From assembly GCF_002705925.1 (NCBI RefSeq), contig NZ_NKRE01000001.1, positions 2,415,224 to 2,479,223 on the forward strand: 64,000 bases of DNA. Reading direction: 5' to 3'. The position numbers and the translations under genes are program-made. Of this stretch, positions 42,754 to 51,129 are shown in pieces. The notes under the pieces were generated by a model. The model was not told the origin of the DNA and searched no databases. It saw nothing but the letters and a program-made list of their open reading frames with translations. Within the stretch, counting starts at the first letter, position 1; the number at the start of each line of letters is the position of its first letter. This stretch comes from Mycobacterium ostraviense (GTDB lineage: Bacteria; Actinomycetota; Actinomycetes; Mycobacteriales; Mycobacteriaceae).

Positions 42754-43637
42754 AGCCGGCAGCTTTCGACTACCACCGACCCGATACCGTCGAAGCGGCC
42801 GTGGGCCTGCTGGCTGAACTCGGCGAGGACGCGAAAATCCTTGCCGGAGGCCAAAGTCTGGTGCCGATGTTGTCGATGCGGCTGGCCTACTTCGATCACC
42901 TCATCGACATATCCCGGCTGCCCGAGCTGCGCGGCATCGAAACCCGCGGTGACCAACTGTGGATCGGAGCGGGCGCCACCGAGGCCGTAGTTGGCGCCGA
43001 TGAGCAAGTGCGCCAAGCGGTTCCGTTGCTGAGCTTGGCGACGCCGTTCGTCGGGCACTTCCAGATCCGCAACCGCGGCACCCTGGGCGGATCGATCGCG
43101 CATGCCGATGCCGCCGGTGAATACCCGGCGGTGGCGCTGGCCCTGGACGCGGTGATGGAGGTGCTGTCGCCGCGAGGCCGCCGCGAGATCGCTGCGGCGG
43201 ACTACTTCGCCGGCCTGTGGGAAACCACCATGGAGCCCGACGAGGTGCTCACCGGCGTCCGGTTTCCGGTGTGGAATGGCCGATCCGGCTTTGCGATACG
43301 CGAATTTGCGCGCCGACACGGCGATTTCGCGATCGCCGGGGCAGTCGTCGGGGTGCGGCTCGACGACCGTGACCGGGTGTCGCGCTGCGCGATCGGGTTG
43401 CTGGGCCTGGGCTCCACGCCCAAGCGTGCGACGGCGGCCGAAACCGCGGTCACCGGCATGCCGCTGCGCAAGGTGACACCCGAGGAGATCGGCCGGGCGG
43501 CCATGTCGGAACTCGACGACATTCCGTCGGACCTGCAAGGGTCGGCGTCGTACCGCAGCCGGGTGGGTGCCGCCATGACGGCCCGCGCCTGGACGCAAGC
43601 AGCCCAGCAAGCAAGCGCCGGAGCCAGTTATGCATGA
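42750..43637 (+). CDS. Molybdo-hydroxylase FAD subunit
   Basis: 295 aa from a GTG at 42750 that overlaps the TGA of the large subunit (GTGA). FAD-binding motifs of the CoxM/FAD-binding molybdopterin dehydrogenase family are present: ILAGGQSLVPMLSMRL and QIRNRGTLGGSIAHAD. It passes electrons from the Fe-S subunit to an unknown acceptor. It overlaps the small subunit by 8 bp, so the three subunits are translated from one mRNA. Confidence 0.88.
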   Translation: MKPAAFDYHRPDTVEAAVGLLAELGEDAKILAGGQSLVPMLSMRLAYFDHLIDISRLPELRGIETRGDQLWIGAGATEAVVGADEQVRQAVPLLSLATPFVGHFQIRNRGTLGGSIAHADAAGEYPAVALALDAVMEVLSPRGRREIAAADYFAGLWETTMEPDEVLTGVRFPVWNGRSGFAIREFARRHGDFAIAGAVVGVRLDDRDRVSRCAIGLLGLGSTPKRATAAETAVTGMPLRKVTPEEIGRAAMSELDDIPSDLQGSASYRSRVGAAMTARAWTQAAQQASAGASYA

Positions 43638-44133
43638 GCGATCAGTCCAGTTCTCGGTCAACGGAAATTCCGTCGCCGCCAGCGTTGAACCGCGGATGAC
43701 GTTGGCGGACTTCCTGCGTGACAAGTGCGGACTCACGGGCACTCATCTGGGGTGCGAACACGGTGCGTGCGGCGCATGCACGGTGTTGCTGGACGGCGCT
43801 GCCGTCCGCTCGTGCCTGCTGTTCGCGGTCCAAGCCGACGGCATGGAGGTGACGACGGTGGAGGGCGCCGCATCCGCCGGCGGCGAGCTTTCGCCGGTGC
43901 AGGCGGCGCTGCGGGAGTGCCATGGACTGCAATGCGGCTTTTGCACGCCGGGTTTCGTCATGTCGATTACCGCGCTGCTGCACGACAATCCCCAGCCCTC
44001 CGACGACCAGATACGCCAAGCCCTGTCCGGGAACTTCTGCCGATGCACCGGCTACCAGGGCATCGTCGCGGCCGCGCGCCGGGCCGCAGAAGTAATGGGC
44101 CACACCGAAGCCGAAGGCGCGTCACTGCGGTAA
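43630..44133 (+). CDS. Molybdo-hydroxylase [2Fe-2S] subunit
   Basis: 167 aa. First cluster ligands are GCEHGACGACTVLLDG and RSC; second cluster ligands are GLQCGFCTPGF and FCRCTGY. It is the electron-transfer subunit for the large and FAD subunits just upstream. The ATG at 43630 lies inside the end of the FAD gene. It differs from coxS (CDTSNCGTC) in the first cluster loop, as expected for a separate enzyme. Confidence 0.9.
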   Translation: MHERSVQFSVNGNSVAASVEPRMTLADFLRDKCGLTGTHLGCEHGACGACTVLLDGAAVRSCLLFAVQADGMEVTTVEGAASAGGELSPVQAALRECHGLQCGFCTPGFVMSITALLHDNPQPSDDQIRQALSGNFCRCTGYQGIVAAARRAAEVMGHTEAEGASLR

Positions 44134-44191
44134 CTTGCGTCACCTGCTGCGTAATCTGAGGTTTGGTCTTTGAGAATCTCGGGAGTAGCGC

Positions 44192-44743
44192 GTGCGGTTA
44201 TTGCAGATCGGGGCGGCCCTGCTGGCGGCGGGTGCGCTCGGTGCCGGATGCGATTCCACTATCGACGGCAGGCCGATCGCCGGACCGGGCGCTGGGCCGA
44301 TCGAGCCGTCGTTCCCGACGTCGCGGCCCAGTACCTCGCCACCGAGCGGCACGGCGCCGCTGCCGCCGACAACGCCGGCCAGCCCGACTACGCCGGCCGG
44401 TGCCATCCCGTTACCGCCCGACCAGAACGGTTACGTCTTCATCGAGACCAAATCCGGCCAGACCCGCTGCCAGATCAACAAAGACAGCGTCGGCTGCGAG
44501 GCGCCGTTCACCAATTCCCCGATCAAAGACGGCGAGCATGCCAACGGCGTGCACATCACGGCCGCCGGCACCGTGCAGTGGGTCCTCGGCAATCTCGGCG
44601 CCATTCCGACCGTCACCATCGACTACAAGACCTACGACGCGCAGGGCTGGACCATCACCTCCACCGCCGAGGGCACCCGCTTCCAGAACAACAGCACCGG
44701 GCATGGCATGTTCGTCAGCATCGACCGGGTCAGCACCTTCTGA
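44192..44743 (+). CDS. lpqJ: LpqJ-like lipoprotein
   Basis: 183 aa from GTG 44192 with GGGAG site 7 bp upstream. Lipoprotein signal VRLLQIGAALLAAGALGAGC, with the acylated Cys in LGAGC. Then a Pro/Ser/Thr-rich linker to about residue 75 and a small folded domain (NGYVFIETKSGQTRCQI…VTIDYKTYDAQGWTITST) with a possible Cys pair. It is probably anchored on the outer face of the inner membrane. By order it matches H37Rv LpqJ (Rv0344c), which lies beside iniC; here three extra genes separate them. Function unknown. Confidence 0.75.
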   Translation: MRLLQIGAALLAAGALGAGCDSTIDGRPIAGPGAGPIEPSFPTSRPSTSPPSGTAPLPPTTPASPTTPAGAIPLPPDQNGYVFIETKSGQTRCQINKDSVGCEAPFTNSPIKDGEHANGVHITAAGTVQWVLGNLGAIPTVTIDYKTYDAQGWTITSTAEGTRFQNNSTGHGMFVSIDRVSTF

Positions 44744-44779
44744 GCTGGGAAGCACCCCGGCGTCAGTACCATCGGTTTT

Positions 44780-45361
44780 GTGGCACGTTACGGACCACCC
44801 GAAGACTTCCACAACCAGCCGACCCAGTATGGCGGCTTCGGAGCGGGCGGATACCCGCCGGCCGGCCGGCCTCCGCCAAACCTGCCGTACCAGCAAGCCC
44901 CTCCCCCGCCGGCCCAGCACGGGCCGCCGTCTGAGCAATTCCCGCCGCCTGACCAATCCGAACCGCCCGAGCAATCCGACCTCGACGAAGAGCCCAAACC
45001 GTGGTACCGCAAGCCGGCGAAGCTGATCGGGTGGGCGCTGTTGTGCCTGATCCTGATCGCGCTGATCATCTACGGCATCACCCAGCTGATGGGTGATCAG
45101 CAGGGCGCCAACCCGACGCCGACCACCACCACGACGGCCCCCACGACCACCACCACGACAGTGGAGTCGACCACGACCACAACTGAGCCGCCCCCCACCA
45201 CAATCGAGGCTCCGCCGGCCACCACGCCGCAAGGCCAGCCTCCGGCTCAGCAGCCGACACAGGCCCCGACGCGGCGCTTGCCACGTCTGCCGCCGTTGCC
45301 GTCGGTGATCACCATCCCGGGATTGCCGTCGCCGATCACCCTGCCACCTAACCTTCCGTAA
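44780..45361 (+). CDS. Single-pass membrane protein with Pro-rich N-terminus and Thr/Pro-rich tail
   Basis: 193 aa from GTG 44780. Layout: disordered N-terminus (MARYGPPEDFHNQPTQYG), a PKPWYRKPAK motif, one transmembrane helix at about residues 82-104 (LIGWALLCLILIALIIYGIT), then a tail of Thr runs, Pro and Gln ending LPSPITLPPNLP. Positive residues before the helix suggest the N-terminus is cytosolic and the Thr-rich tail outside, where it might be O-mannosylated (inference). It is a clear paralogue of the next gene in both the MARY-PP start and the WxxxxxALIxYGIxQL helix. No domain name is known to me. Confidence 0.7.
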   Translation: MARYGPPEDFHNQPTQYGGFGAGGYPPAGRPPPNLPYQQAPPPPAQHGPPSEQFPPPDQSEPPEQSDLDEEPKPWYRKPAKLIGWALLCLILIALIIYGITQLMGDQQGANPTPTTTTTAPTTTTTTVESTTTTTEPPPTTIEAPPATTPQGQPPAQQPTQAPTRRLPRLPPLPSVITIPGLPSPITLPPNLP

Positions 45362-45431
45362 GGCTGCTGATCGGTAACGGCCCGCGTGGCTGCCGGATGC
45401 CGGAGGTCGTCGCGGGCTAGCATCTGCGGCC

Positions 45432-45854
45432 GTGGCTAGGTACGACCCGCCCGATTACGGCGCCGACGACCCGACCGTCTACGGCAACTACGGATACGGC
45501 GACGGCCCGCGCGGACACGGACAACAGCCGCAACCTGAGCCCGGCACCCCGGGATGGCCCAAACCGCTGGCATTGGTCGGCTGGGGCGTACTGATCGCGG
45601 CCCTCATCGCGCTGATCGTCTACGGCATCATCCAGCTTGCGCACGGACGCCCCACTCCCGCGTCGATCACCACCACCGTCACCACCACGACCACGCCGCC
45701 GACGACCACCACAGCGCCGACCACGACGACGGCACCAACGACAACGACGACGGCGACGACGGGGGCCAACCCGTCGCCCGGGGCGTTGCCGACTCTGCCG
45801 CCGCAGATCACGCTGCCGATACCGACCGTGATCAACTTGCCGCCCGGCCTCTGA
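45432..45854 (+). CDS. Paralogous single-pass membrane protein with Thr-rich tail
   Basis: 140 aa from GTG 45432 (MARYDPPDYGADDPTVYG). One helix at about residues 45-67 (LVGWGVLIAALIALIVYGII) is followed by a long Thr/Pro tail and a final LPPQITLPIPTVINLPPGL. It shares its start, helix and ending pattern with the gene at 44780, so the two arose by tandem duplication. It lies 70 bp after that gene and 89 bp before the Hsp70-like gene, all on the same strand. Function unknown; the context suggests a partner of the Hsp70-like membrane protein. Confidence 0.7.
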   Translation: MARYDPPDYGADDPTVYGNYGYGDGPRGHGQQPQPEPGTPGWPKPLALVGWGVLIAALIALIVYGIIQLAHGRPTPASITTTVTTTTTPPTTTTAPTTTTAPTTTTTATTGANPSPGALPTLPPQITLPIPTVINLPPGL

Positions 45855-45943
45855 GCCGATCGCTGCGCTTCGACGGCGGCTATCGTGGGGAACGGCCGTC
45901 GGCCACCGATCGCCGGCACGCAATGGACCACAGGGGGTGCGAG

Positions 45944-47701
45944 ATGACCGTTTCGCTCGGGTTGTCCATCGGGGTGGCCAACCTGGTCGCGGCCCGGGCG
46001 GACGGCAACCCTGTGCGACGGGCATCGGTGTTACGGCTGTTCGAGCATCGGGCAGCCGAAGTGGGCCTGCCAGAAGAGAACCCGGACTTGGCCGAGCCGG
46101 GACTGGTGCTGCGCGGTTTCGTCGAGCGGGTCGGCGACCCGGCTCCGCTGGTGGCGGCCGACGGGACCAGGCATCAGGGCGAGGCCCTCACGGTGGAAGC
46201 ACTCAACGCCATGGCACGAACCGTCGGCTATGGCGCCCCGATCACCATCGCGGCTCCGGCCTACTGGTCCGAAGGCCAGTTCGCCGCGCTGCGCGCAGCA
46301 CTGCTGAGCGAGCCCGCATTGGCGCCCGACGGCGTGCCGGCGACGGTGATCTCCGATGCCACGGCCTCACTGGCCGCGCTGCACGCCAGGCCCGGATGCC
46401 CGACGAGTGGCGTCGTCGCGCTGTGCGACTTCGGCGCCGGGGGCACGAGCGTAACCTTGGCCGACGCCGGTTCGAATCTCCGCCAGATCGGCCCGACGTT
46501 TCGGTACCGCGAGTTCTCCGGCGACGAAATCGACCAACTTGTCCTGGGCCACCTGCTCAGAGTGGCCCCCGATGTCGACAGCACCGAAGTGTCGGGCACC
46601 GCCACCCGCATGGGGTCGGTGACGCGTCTGCTCGGCGGATGCCGGTCCGCCAAGGAGCAATTGTCGGCACTGATGACGGCCACCATTGCCACCGGCGCCG
46701 GCGAGGCGGTTCGGCTGTCGCGCAACGAGTTTGAGCAACTGATCGCCACCCCCCTGGACCGTTTCGTCGGCTTTGTCGAAGAGATATTGCAGCGCAACGG
46801 GTTTCGGGCCGCCCTGGCCGCCGTGGCCACCGCCGGCGGCGGTGCCGCGATCCCGCTGGTCACCACCCGCCTGTCGGAACGCTTGCAGGTGCCCGTCTTC
46901 ACCACGCCGCAACCGTCGTCCAGCGCCGCGATCGGCGCGGGCCTGCTCGGCCAAGCACAGTCGTCAGCGGGTGCCCCGACCGGTGCCGGACCCGCCGTCG
47001 ACGCACCGACTCATATCGTCGGGGCGGTCGTCCCCACCGAGGCAGCGCCGACGGCGTGGGTCAACCCACCCGCCACCGAACCGGCCAACCTCCCGCTGGC
47101 CTGGTCCGAGGACGCCAACACCGGCAATGAACCGGTCCCCTACACCGGACCCGATGCCACTGGTGAATACGGCCGCACCGCAACGGCTGTCGACCAGCAG
47201 CATGACCAGCCGCCGGCTACCGAAGCCGAACCTCTGCCGTGGTACAAGCGCGCCGCCGTGGTCTTCAGCCTGGCCGCAGCAGGGTTGGCGATATTGGTCG
47301 CGGTGGTGTTGGGGCTGACACTGGGCCCAAGCAAAAGCAAGCCGGTCAACACCACATCGCCGGTGCCCCCGCCGACACCGCAGACGGTGACGGTGGTCGG
47401 GCCGAACAACAGCCCCACGGTGACGGTGATAACACCAAGCACCACAACGCCCCCGCCACCGCCGGCCACCACGACAACCGCCCCGCCGACCACCACCATG
47501 ACCACGACGTCGCCGCCGACGACTACCACTACCACCACCACGACTGCTCCGCCGACCACCACAACAACCCAGCCGACCACCACCAAGCCGACGACCACCA
47601 CCGCGCCGCCGACGACTACCGCGCCGCCGACGACCACTCAACAGCCACCGACAACGACAGCCGCGCCCGTCACGCCGACCACAGCGGCACCGGGGGCCTA
47701 G
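45944..47701 (+). CDS. Degenerate Hsp70/actin-fold ATPase-like protein with TM helix and Thr/Pro-rich external tail
   Basis: 585 aa from ATG 45944 (AGGGGG site just upstream; a longer frame to 45554 runs through the previous gene). Residues 1-~345 follow the Hsp70 nucleotide-binding domain: phosphate-1-like LGLSIGVANLVA, phosphate-2-like LCDFGAGGTSVTL, adenosine-like AAVATAGGGAAIPLV. Compared with DnaK's IDLGTTNS the first Asp is Ser, and in the second motif the Thr and second Asp of GGGTFD are lost, so hydrolysis may be weak or absent. No Hsp70 substrate domain follows. Instead come a linker, PLPWYKR, one TM helix (about residues 436-460) and ~125 residues of Thr/Pro. It is convergent with iniC, 4 bp apart. 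Confidence 0.75.
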   Translation: MTVSLGLSIGVANLVAARADGNPVRRASVLRLFEHRAAEVGLPEENPDLAEPGLVLRGFVERVGDPAPLVAADGTRHQGEALTVEALNAMARTVGYGAPITIAAPAYWSEGQFAALRAALLSEPALAPDGVPATVISDATASLAALHARPGCPTSGVVALCDFGAGGTSVTLADAGSNLRQIGPTFRYREFSGDEIDQLVLGHLLRVAPDVDSTEVSGTATRMGSVTRLLGGCRSAKEQLSALMTATIATGAGEAVRLSRNEFEQLIATPLDRFVGFVEEILQRNGFRAALAAVATAGGGAAIPLVTTRLSERLQVPVFTTPQPSSSAAIGAGLLGQAQSSAGAPTGAGPAVDAPTHIVGAVVPTEAAPTAWVNPPATEPANLPLAWSEDANTGNEPVPYTGPDATGEYGRTATAVDQQHDQPPATEAEPLPWYKRAAVVFSLAAAGLAILVAVVLGLTLGPSKSKPVNTTSPVPPPTPQTVTVVGPNNSPTVTVITPSTTTPPPPPATTTTAPPTTTMTTTSPPTTTTTTTTTAPPTTTTTQPTTTKPTTTTAPPTTTAPPTTTQQPPTTTAAPVTPTTAAPGA

Positions 47702-47705
47702 AGCG

Positions 47706-49187
47706 TCAACGCCGTGCGGCGAATCCGGCCACCATCGCCTCCGCACTGCGCACCGCCGCGCGACAGGCCCTGGTGGTGAATGGATCGTTGAGCGGATGTT
47801 CGGCTCGGCGGCGCCAGCGCTGCACCGCGGCGAGCGCGGCACGTGGACCGTCATGGTAATTCTGCGGACTCAGGCCCAGCCGGGCTGCGGGACTGGTCCC
47901 CGAGCCACCGATGATGCGGCGCAGCGACGAGAGTTCATCTTCGTTCAACGTCGTTGTCCGCGAAGGCAACAGGCTCAGCACTCGGAGTTCCTCGAAGGCG
48001 TGGGTGTCGGCCAGCAGCGGGTCGATGTCGGCGATCACGTACGGCGTCGCCATGACCGGGTGCAGCTGCACGAACCGGCGCAACGACACCAGCGCGGTAT
48101 GCGCCTTGAGCATGTCGGCGCGTTGCGCGAACTGCTGGTCGATCACTTTGCGGAGCTCCACCAGCCCGCTGCGCTCCAGCAATTCGGCCGCCAGTCCTGA
48201 GGAATCGGTGATACCGGCCGCCAGCAGGGCAATCGAAATGCGGATGCCGAACATGCCGAACCGCTCGAGCAACTGCGCGCGCGTGCCCGCATCCACCGGT
48301 AACGGACTGTCCGGCCGGACGAAACGATCCACGCTCAACAGGGCTTTGTTGAGTTCGGCGCTGTCGGCTCCGGCCAGCTTCTTCAACGCGGAAAATTCGG
48401 CCTGGCGCAACGTGCGCGCGGTCAGTGCAAGCAGCCCGGATACCGGCACCACCGCCTGACAGACGCCCGTCCGACTCAGCTCATCGGTGAACCGCGTGGC
48501 CACATCCTTGGCCGAGACCATGGCATCGATGCGCCCCGCACCTATTTCGTCGGCCCGCGACGCCACACCGATGATGCCCAGCGCTCCCGCCGCGCCACCG
48601 ACGAGCCCGCCGATCTGCTTGAGCAGGGCGATGTCTGCGGCGTTGAGAGTGCGTAACAGGAACACCACCGCGTCCACCCGCGGCACCCCGTCGGCGGGTA
48701 CCAAGAGCCGCACGGTGCGCTCGGAGGTTTCGCGCGCCAGCGACGACGTTCCGGGGGTGTCGATGATGGTAGCGCCTACCAGTTCTTGGGCTGGCCACTC
48801 GACGTCGAGGTCGACGATGTCGGCCGGATCGAGCCGGCTCAAGTCGAAACTCAGACCACCCCGATGCGTGATCGGCACATTCGTGCGCCGTCCGCCGCGG
48901 TGATTGGCGGTGACCCTTGGAGCCGGACCGTGCCGGAACCAGGTCACGATCCGGGTTGCCTCGGTGGCATCGGTCGGGGCGATGTCGTCGCCGACGAGTG
49001 CGTTGACCAGAGTGGATTTGCCCGCCTTGAGCGTGCCGGCCAGGGCGATGCGGATCGGTTCGCCCAGCCGCGACCTGATGCGCTCGAGCTCGTGAAAGAC
49101 GTCTGCCCGCTGCCGGTAGGCCGGCTCACCCCGGTAGGCCTCGATGGTTCCGCCCAGAATCGCGCGGACCCGATCGGTTGTGCTCAC
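47706..49187 (-). CDS. iniC: IniC dynamin-like GTPase
   Basis: 493 aa from GTG 49187. GTPase motifs are G1 AGTLKAGKSTLVNALVGD and G3 IIDTPGTSSLARE, with EATRIVTWF in the G2 position. The C-terminal half is helical with no obvious TM helix. IniA and IniC are bacterial dynamin-like proteins induced by isoniazid and ethambutol; IniA remodels membranes. iniC starts 16 bp after iniA, so they form one unit. H37Rv counterpart Rv0343. Confidence 0.92.
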   Translation of the reverse strand: MSTTDRVRAILGGTIEAYRGEPAYRQRADVFHELERIRSRLGEPIRIALAGTLKAGKSTLVNALVGDDIAPTDATEATRIVTWFRHGPAPRVTANHRGGRRTNVPITHRGGLSFDLSRLDPADIVDLDVEWPAQELVGATIIDTPGTSSLARETSERTVRLLVPADGVPRVDAVVFLLRTLNAADIALLKQIGGLVGGAAGALGIIGVASRADEIGAGRIDAMVSAKDVATRFTDELSRTGVCQAVVPVSGLLALTARTLRQAEFSALKKLAGADSAELNKALLSVDRFVRPDSPLPVDAGTRAQLLERFGMFGIRISIALLAAGITDSSGLAAELLERSGLVELRKVIDQQFAQRADMLKAHTALVSLRRFVQLHPVMATPYVIADIDPLLADTHAFEELRVLSLLPSRTTTLNEDELSSLRRIIGGSGTSPAARLGLSPQNYHDGPRAALAAVQRWRRRAEHPLNDPFTTRACRAAVRSAEAMVAGFAARR

Positions 49188-49203
49188 TCTCGTCCCAGCG
49201 GCG

Positions 49204-51027
49204 TCAGCATGGCTTCAACTTGCGCAGGTTGTCGGTCACCTGGTTCAGGATGTCGAGCTGTCGTTCGAGTTCGCGAATCCTGTTGTCGCGCTGGGCTTCT
49301 TCCAGATGTGCCGCGGTGACGGTGGCTTGCAGCGATTCGTTCAACGATCGGGTGAGCTCGTTGGCGATCTCGCGGTAGTGGTCGCGTAACGTGCGCTGGA
49401 TCATCTTGAGCCGGTCGCGCGACTCCTTGCCGACCACGAACGAGACGTCGTCGACGAAGCGGCGCACATTAGTCTTGGCCTCGGCGCGGGCCCGCAACAG
49501 CCGGTTCTCCTTGTCCTCCTTGTATGCCATGCGGCCGAGTATCAGCCCGGCCCCCACCGACACGGGATTGAACAGACCGAGACCGGCCACCGAGGACAAC
49601 ATCCCGATCATCACCACGCCGCCGTAGGAACCCCGCAGGCCGGAGACCATTTTCTGAGCCTTGCCGGCTGGCTTGGATTCCAGCCGGGCCAGCGCCTTGA
49701 GCTCGCCGAAATCGGCGCCCATGGCGCGCTTGCTCAGCTCCGGGGACATCACCGAATCCAGCCCCGCGTCGGCGAACGAGCGGGCGACGTCGTCAGCCAG
49801 TACTTCGGCGCGCTGATATGCCCAGACGAAGTTGTCCCCGACGGCGGTGGCGATCGCGTTTTCCACGTCGGCGCCGATCTCGGCCCAGTGCAGCGTCGGA
49901 TCACACGAATCGATTTGTCGCTCAGCATCTTCGGTGACCGCCCGGAAGCGCGCCCGCAAATCGTGGTCCACGTCGGTGCTCAGGTCGGTGAAACCGTCGT
50001 TGAGCACCTGCTGCCACAACGCGGTCTGCTGCAGCGCATCCTGGGCTTCGCGCTTGCGCCGCTCCAAGTCGGAAGCCAGCCGGTCCCGCACCGCCGGGTC
50101 GTTGATGACCGACAATTCCGAACCGACAGATATCGCTAATTGCTCTACCGCCGAATGTATTTCACGTAGAACTTCGTCGCGGACCCGGTCGGTCTCACGA
50201 GACAGCACCTTCTCGCTGAGGAACTTCACGATCGCCGGGAAGTTGGATTCTTCGTTGAGTTCCTTGTCGTTCAGCGTGACGGCGTGGCTGCGCAACAATG
50301 ACGAAACTCCGATGATCGGCATGGGCACACGGGCGCGCTGCAAGTGCGCGGCATTGGTGTTGACGATCTCGCGCCAATGCGGGTACAGGTCGGTTTTGGT
50401 GGCCACCACCGCCCCGACCGGACAGACCTGGTGGGCCTTGCGGAGAAACCACATCTCCGGTTCGGTGAATTCCTGACTGGCATCGCTGACCATCAGCAGG
50501 GCGTCGGCGTCGGGCAGCAGACCCAGTGTTGCCGACAGATGCGGCTGCCCGTGGCCGCCTACACCGGGGGTGTCAATGAACGTCAGCCCGCCCTGAAGCA
50601 GCGGACTCGGCGCGCCGATCTCCACTCGAAGTACGGCGCGGCCGTGGGCCTGCGGGGCCCGACGCAGGTCAGTGGTGATGTCGTCGACCGGGATGTCAAC
50701 AGCCGTCGTCTCACCATTGGGCCCCGCCGCAAGGATGATCCGGGCCCACGGCTGGGCGCTGTAGCTGACGACGGTGATCACGACGGTGGCCTCGTCGTCC
50801 CCCACCCGCGCGACCGGCAGATTGAGCAACGCATTGAGCAGTTGGCTCTTCCCCTGTTTGAGCTGGCCGGCGATCACCACCCGGATCTGCGGGTCGGTGA
50901 TCCGCGCGCGGGCGCGCCTCAACCGTCGCACCAAATCACCGCGTTCGTTGAGTTCTGCGATCGCGATGGTGTGATCGATCAGCTCGACGATCACACCGAC
51001 CCGACGCGGGTCATCGGGTTGAGTCAC
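49204..51027 (-). CDS. iniA: IniA dynamin-like GTPase, membrane remodelling
   Basis: 607 aa from GTG 51027 (MTQPDDPRRVGVIVEL); the longer frame to 51090 lacks support. GTPase motifs: G1 VIAGQLKQGKSQLLNALL, G3 FIDTPGVGGHGQ, G4 VVATKTDLY. A helical trunk follows, with a hydrophobic patch (GGVVMIGMLSSVAGLGLFNP, then VSVGAGLILG) that fits the membrane-inserting paddle of bacterial dynamins, and a C-terminal coiled-coil (EEAQRDNRIRELERQLDIL). It protects the envelope under cell-wall stress in mycobacteria. It follows iniB by 102 bp; H37Rv Rv0342. Confidence 0.94.
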   Translation of the reverse strand: MTQPDDPRRVGVIVELIDHTIAIAELNERGDLVRRLRRARARITDPQIRVVIAGQLKQGKSQLLNALLNLPVARVGDDEATVVITVVSYSAQPWARIILAAGPNGETTAVDIPVDDITTDLRRAPQAHGRAVLRVEIGAPSPLLQGGLTFIDTPGVGGHGQPHLSATLGLLPDADALLMVSDASQEFTEPEMWFLRKAHQVCPVGAVVATKTDLYPHWREIVNTNAAHLQRARVPMPIIGVSSLLRSHAVTLNDKELNEESNFPAIVKFLSEKVLSRETDRVRDEVLREIHSAVEQLAISVGSELSVINDPAVRDRLASDLERRKREAQDALQQTALWQQVLNDGFTDLSTDVDHDLRARFRAVTEDAERQIDSCDPTLHWAEIGADVENAIATAVGDNFVWAYQRAEVLADDVARSFADAGLDSVMSPELSKRAMGADFGELKALARLESKPAGKAQKMVSGLRGSYGGVVMIGMLSSVAGLGLFNPVSVGAGLILGRMAYKEDKENRLLRARAEAKTNVRRFVDDVSFVVGKESRDRLKMIQRTLRDHYREIANELTRSLNESLQATVTAAHLEEAQRDNRIRELERQLDILNQVTDNLRKLKPC

Positions 51028-51129
51028 CGCACTGCCCCACTTTCTCGATCGCCTGCAATTACGGTAGGCGCACGAACCGGCGGGGACCACGAAGGTCCCC
51101 GCCGGTTTGGCCGCGCCGGTTCCGGCGAA

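Noticed and set aside
40414..44133. Second CO dehydrogenase
   Set aside because: The active-site loop is AYRGPW, lacking the copper-ligand Cys of form I and not matching form II.
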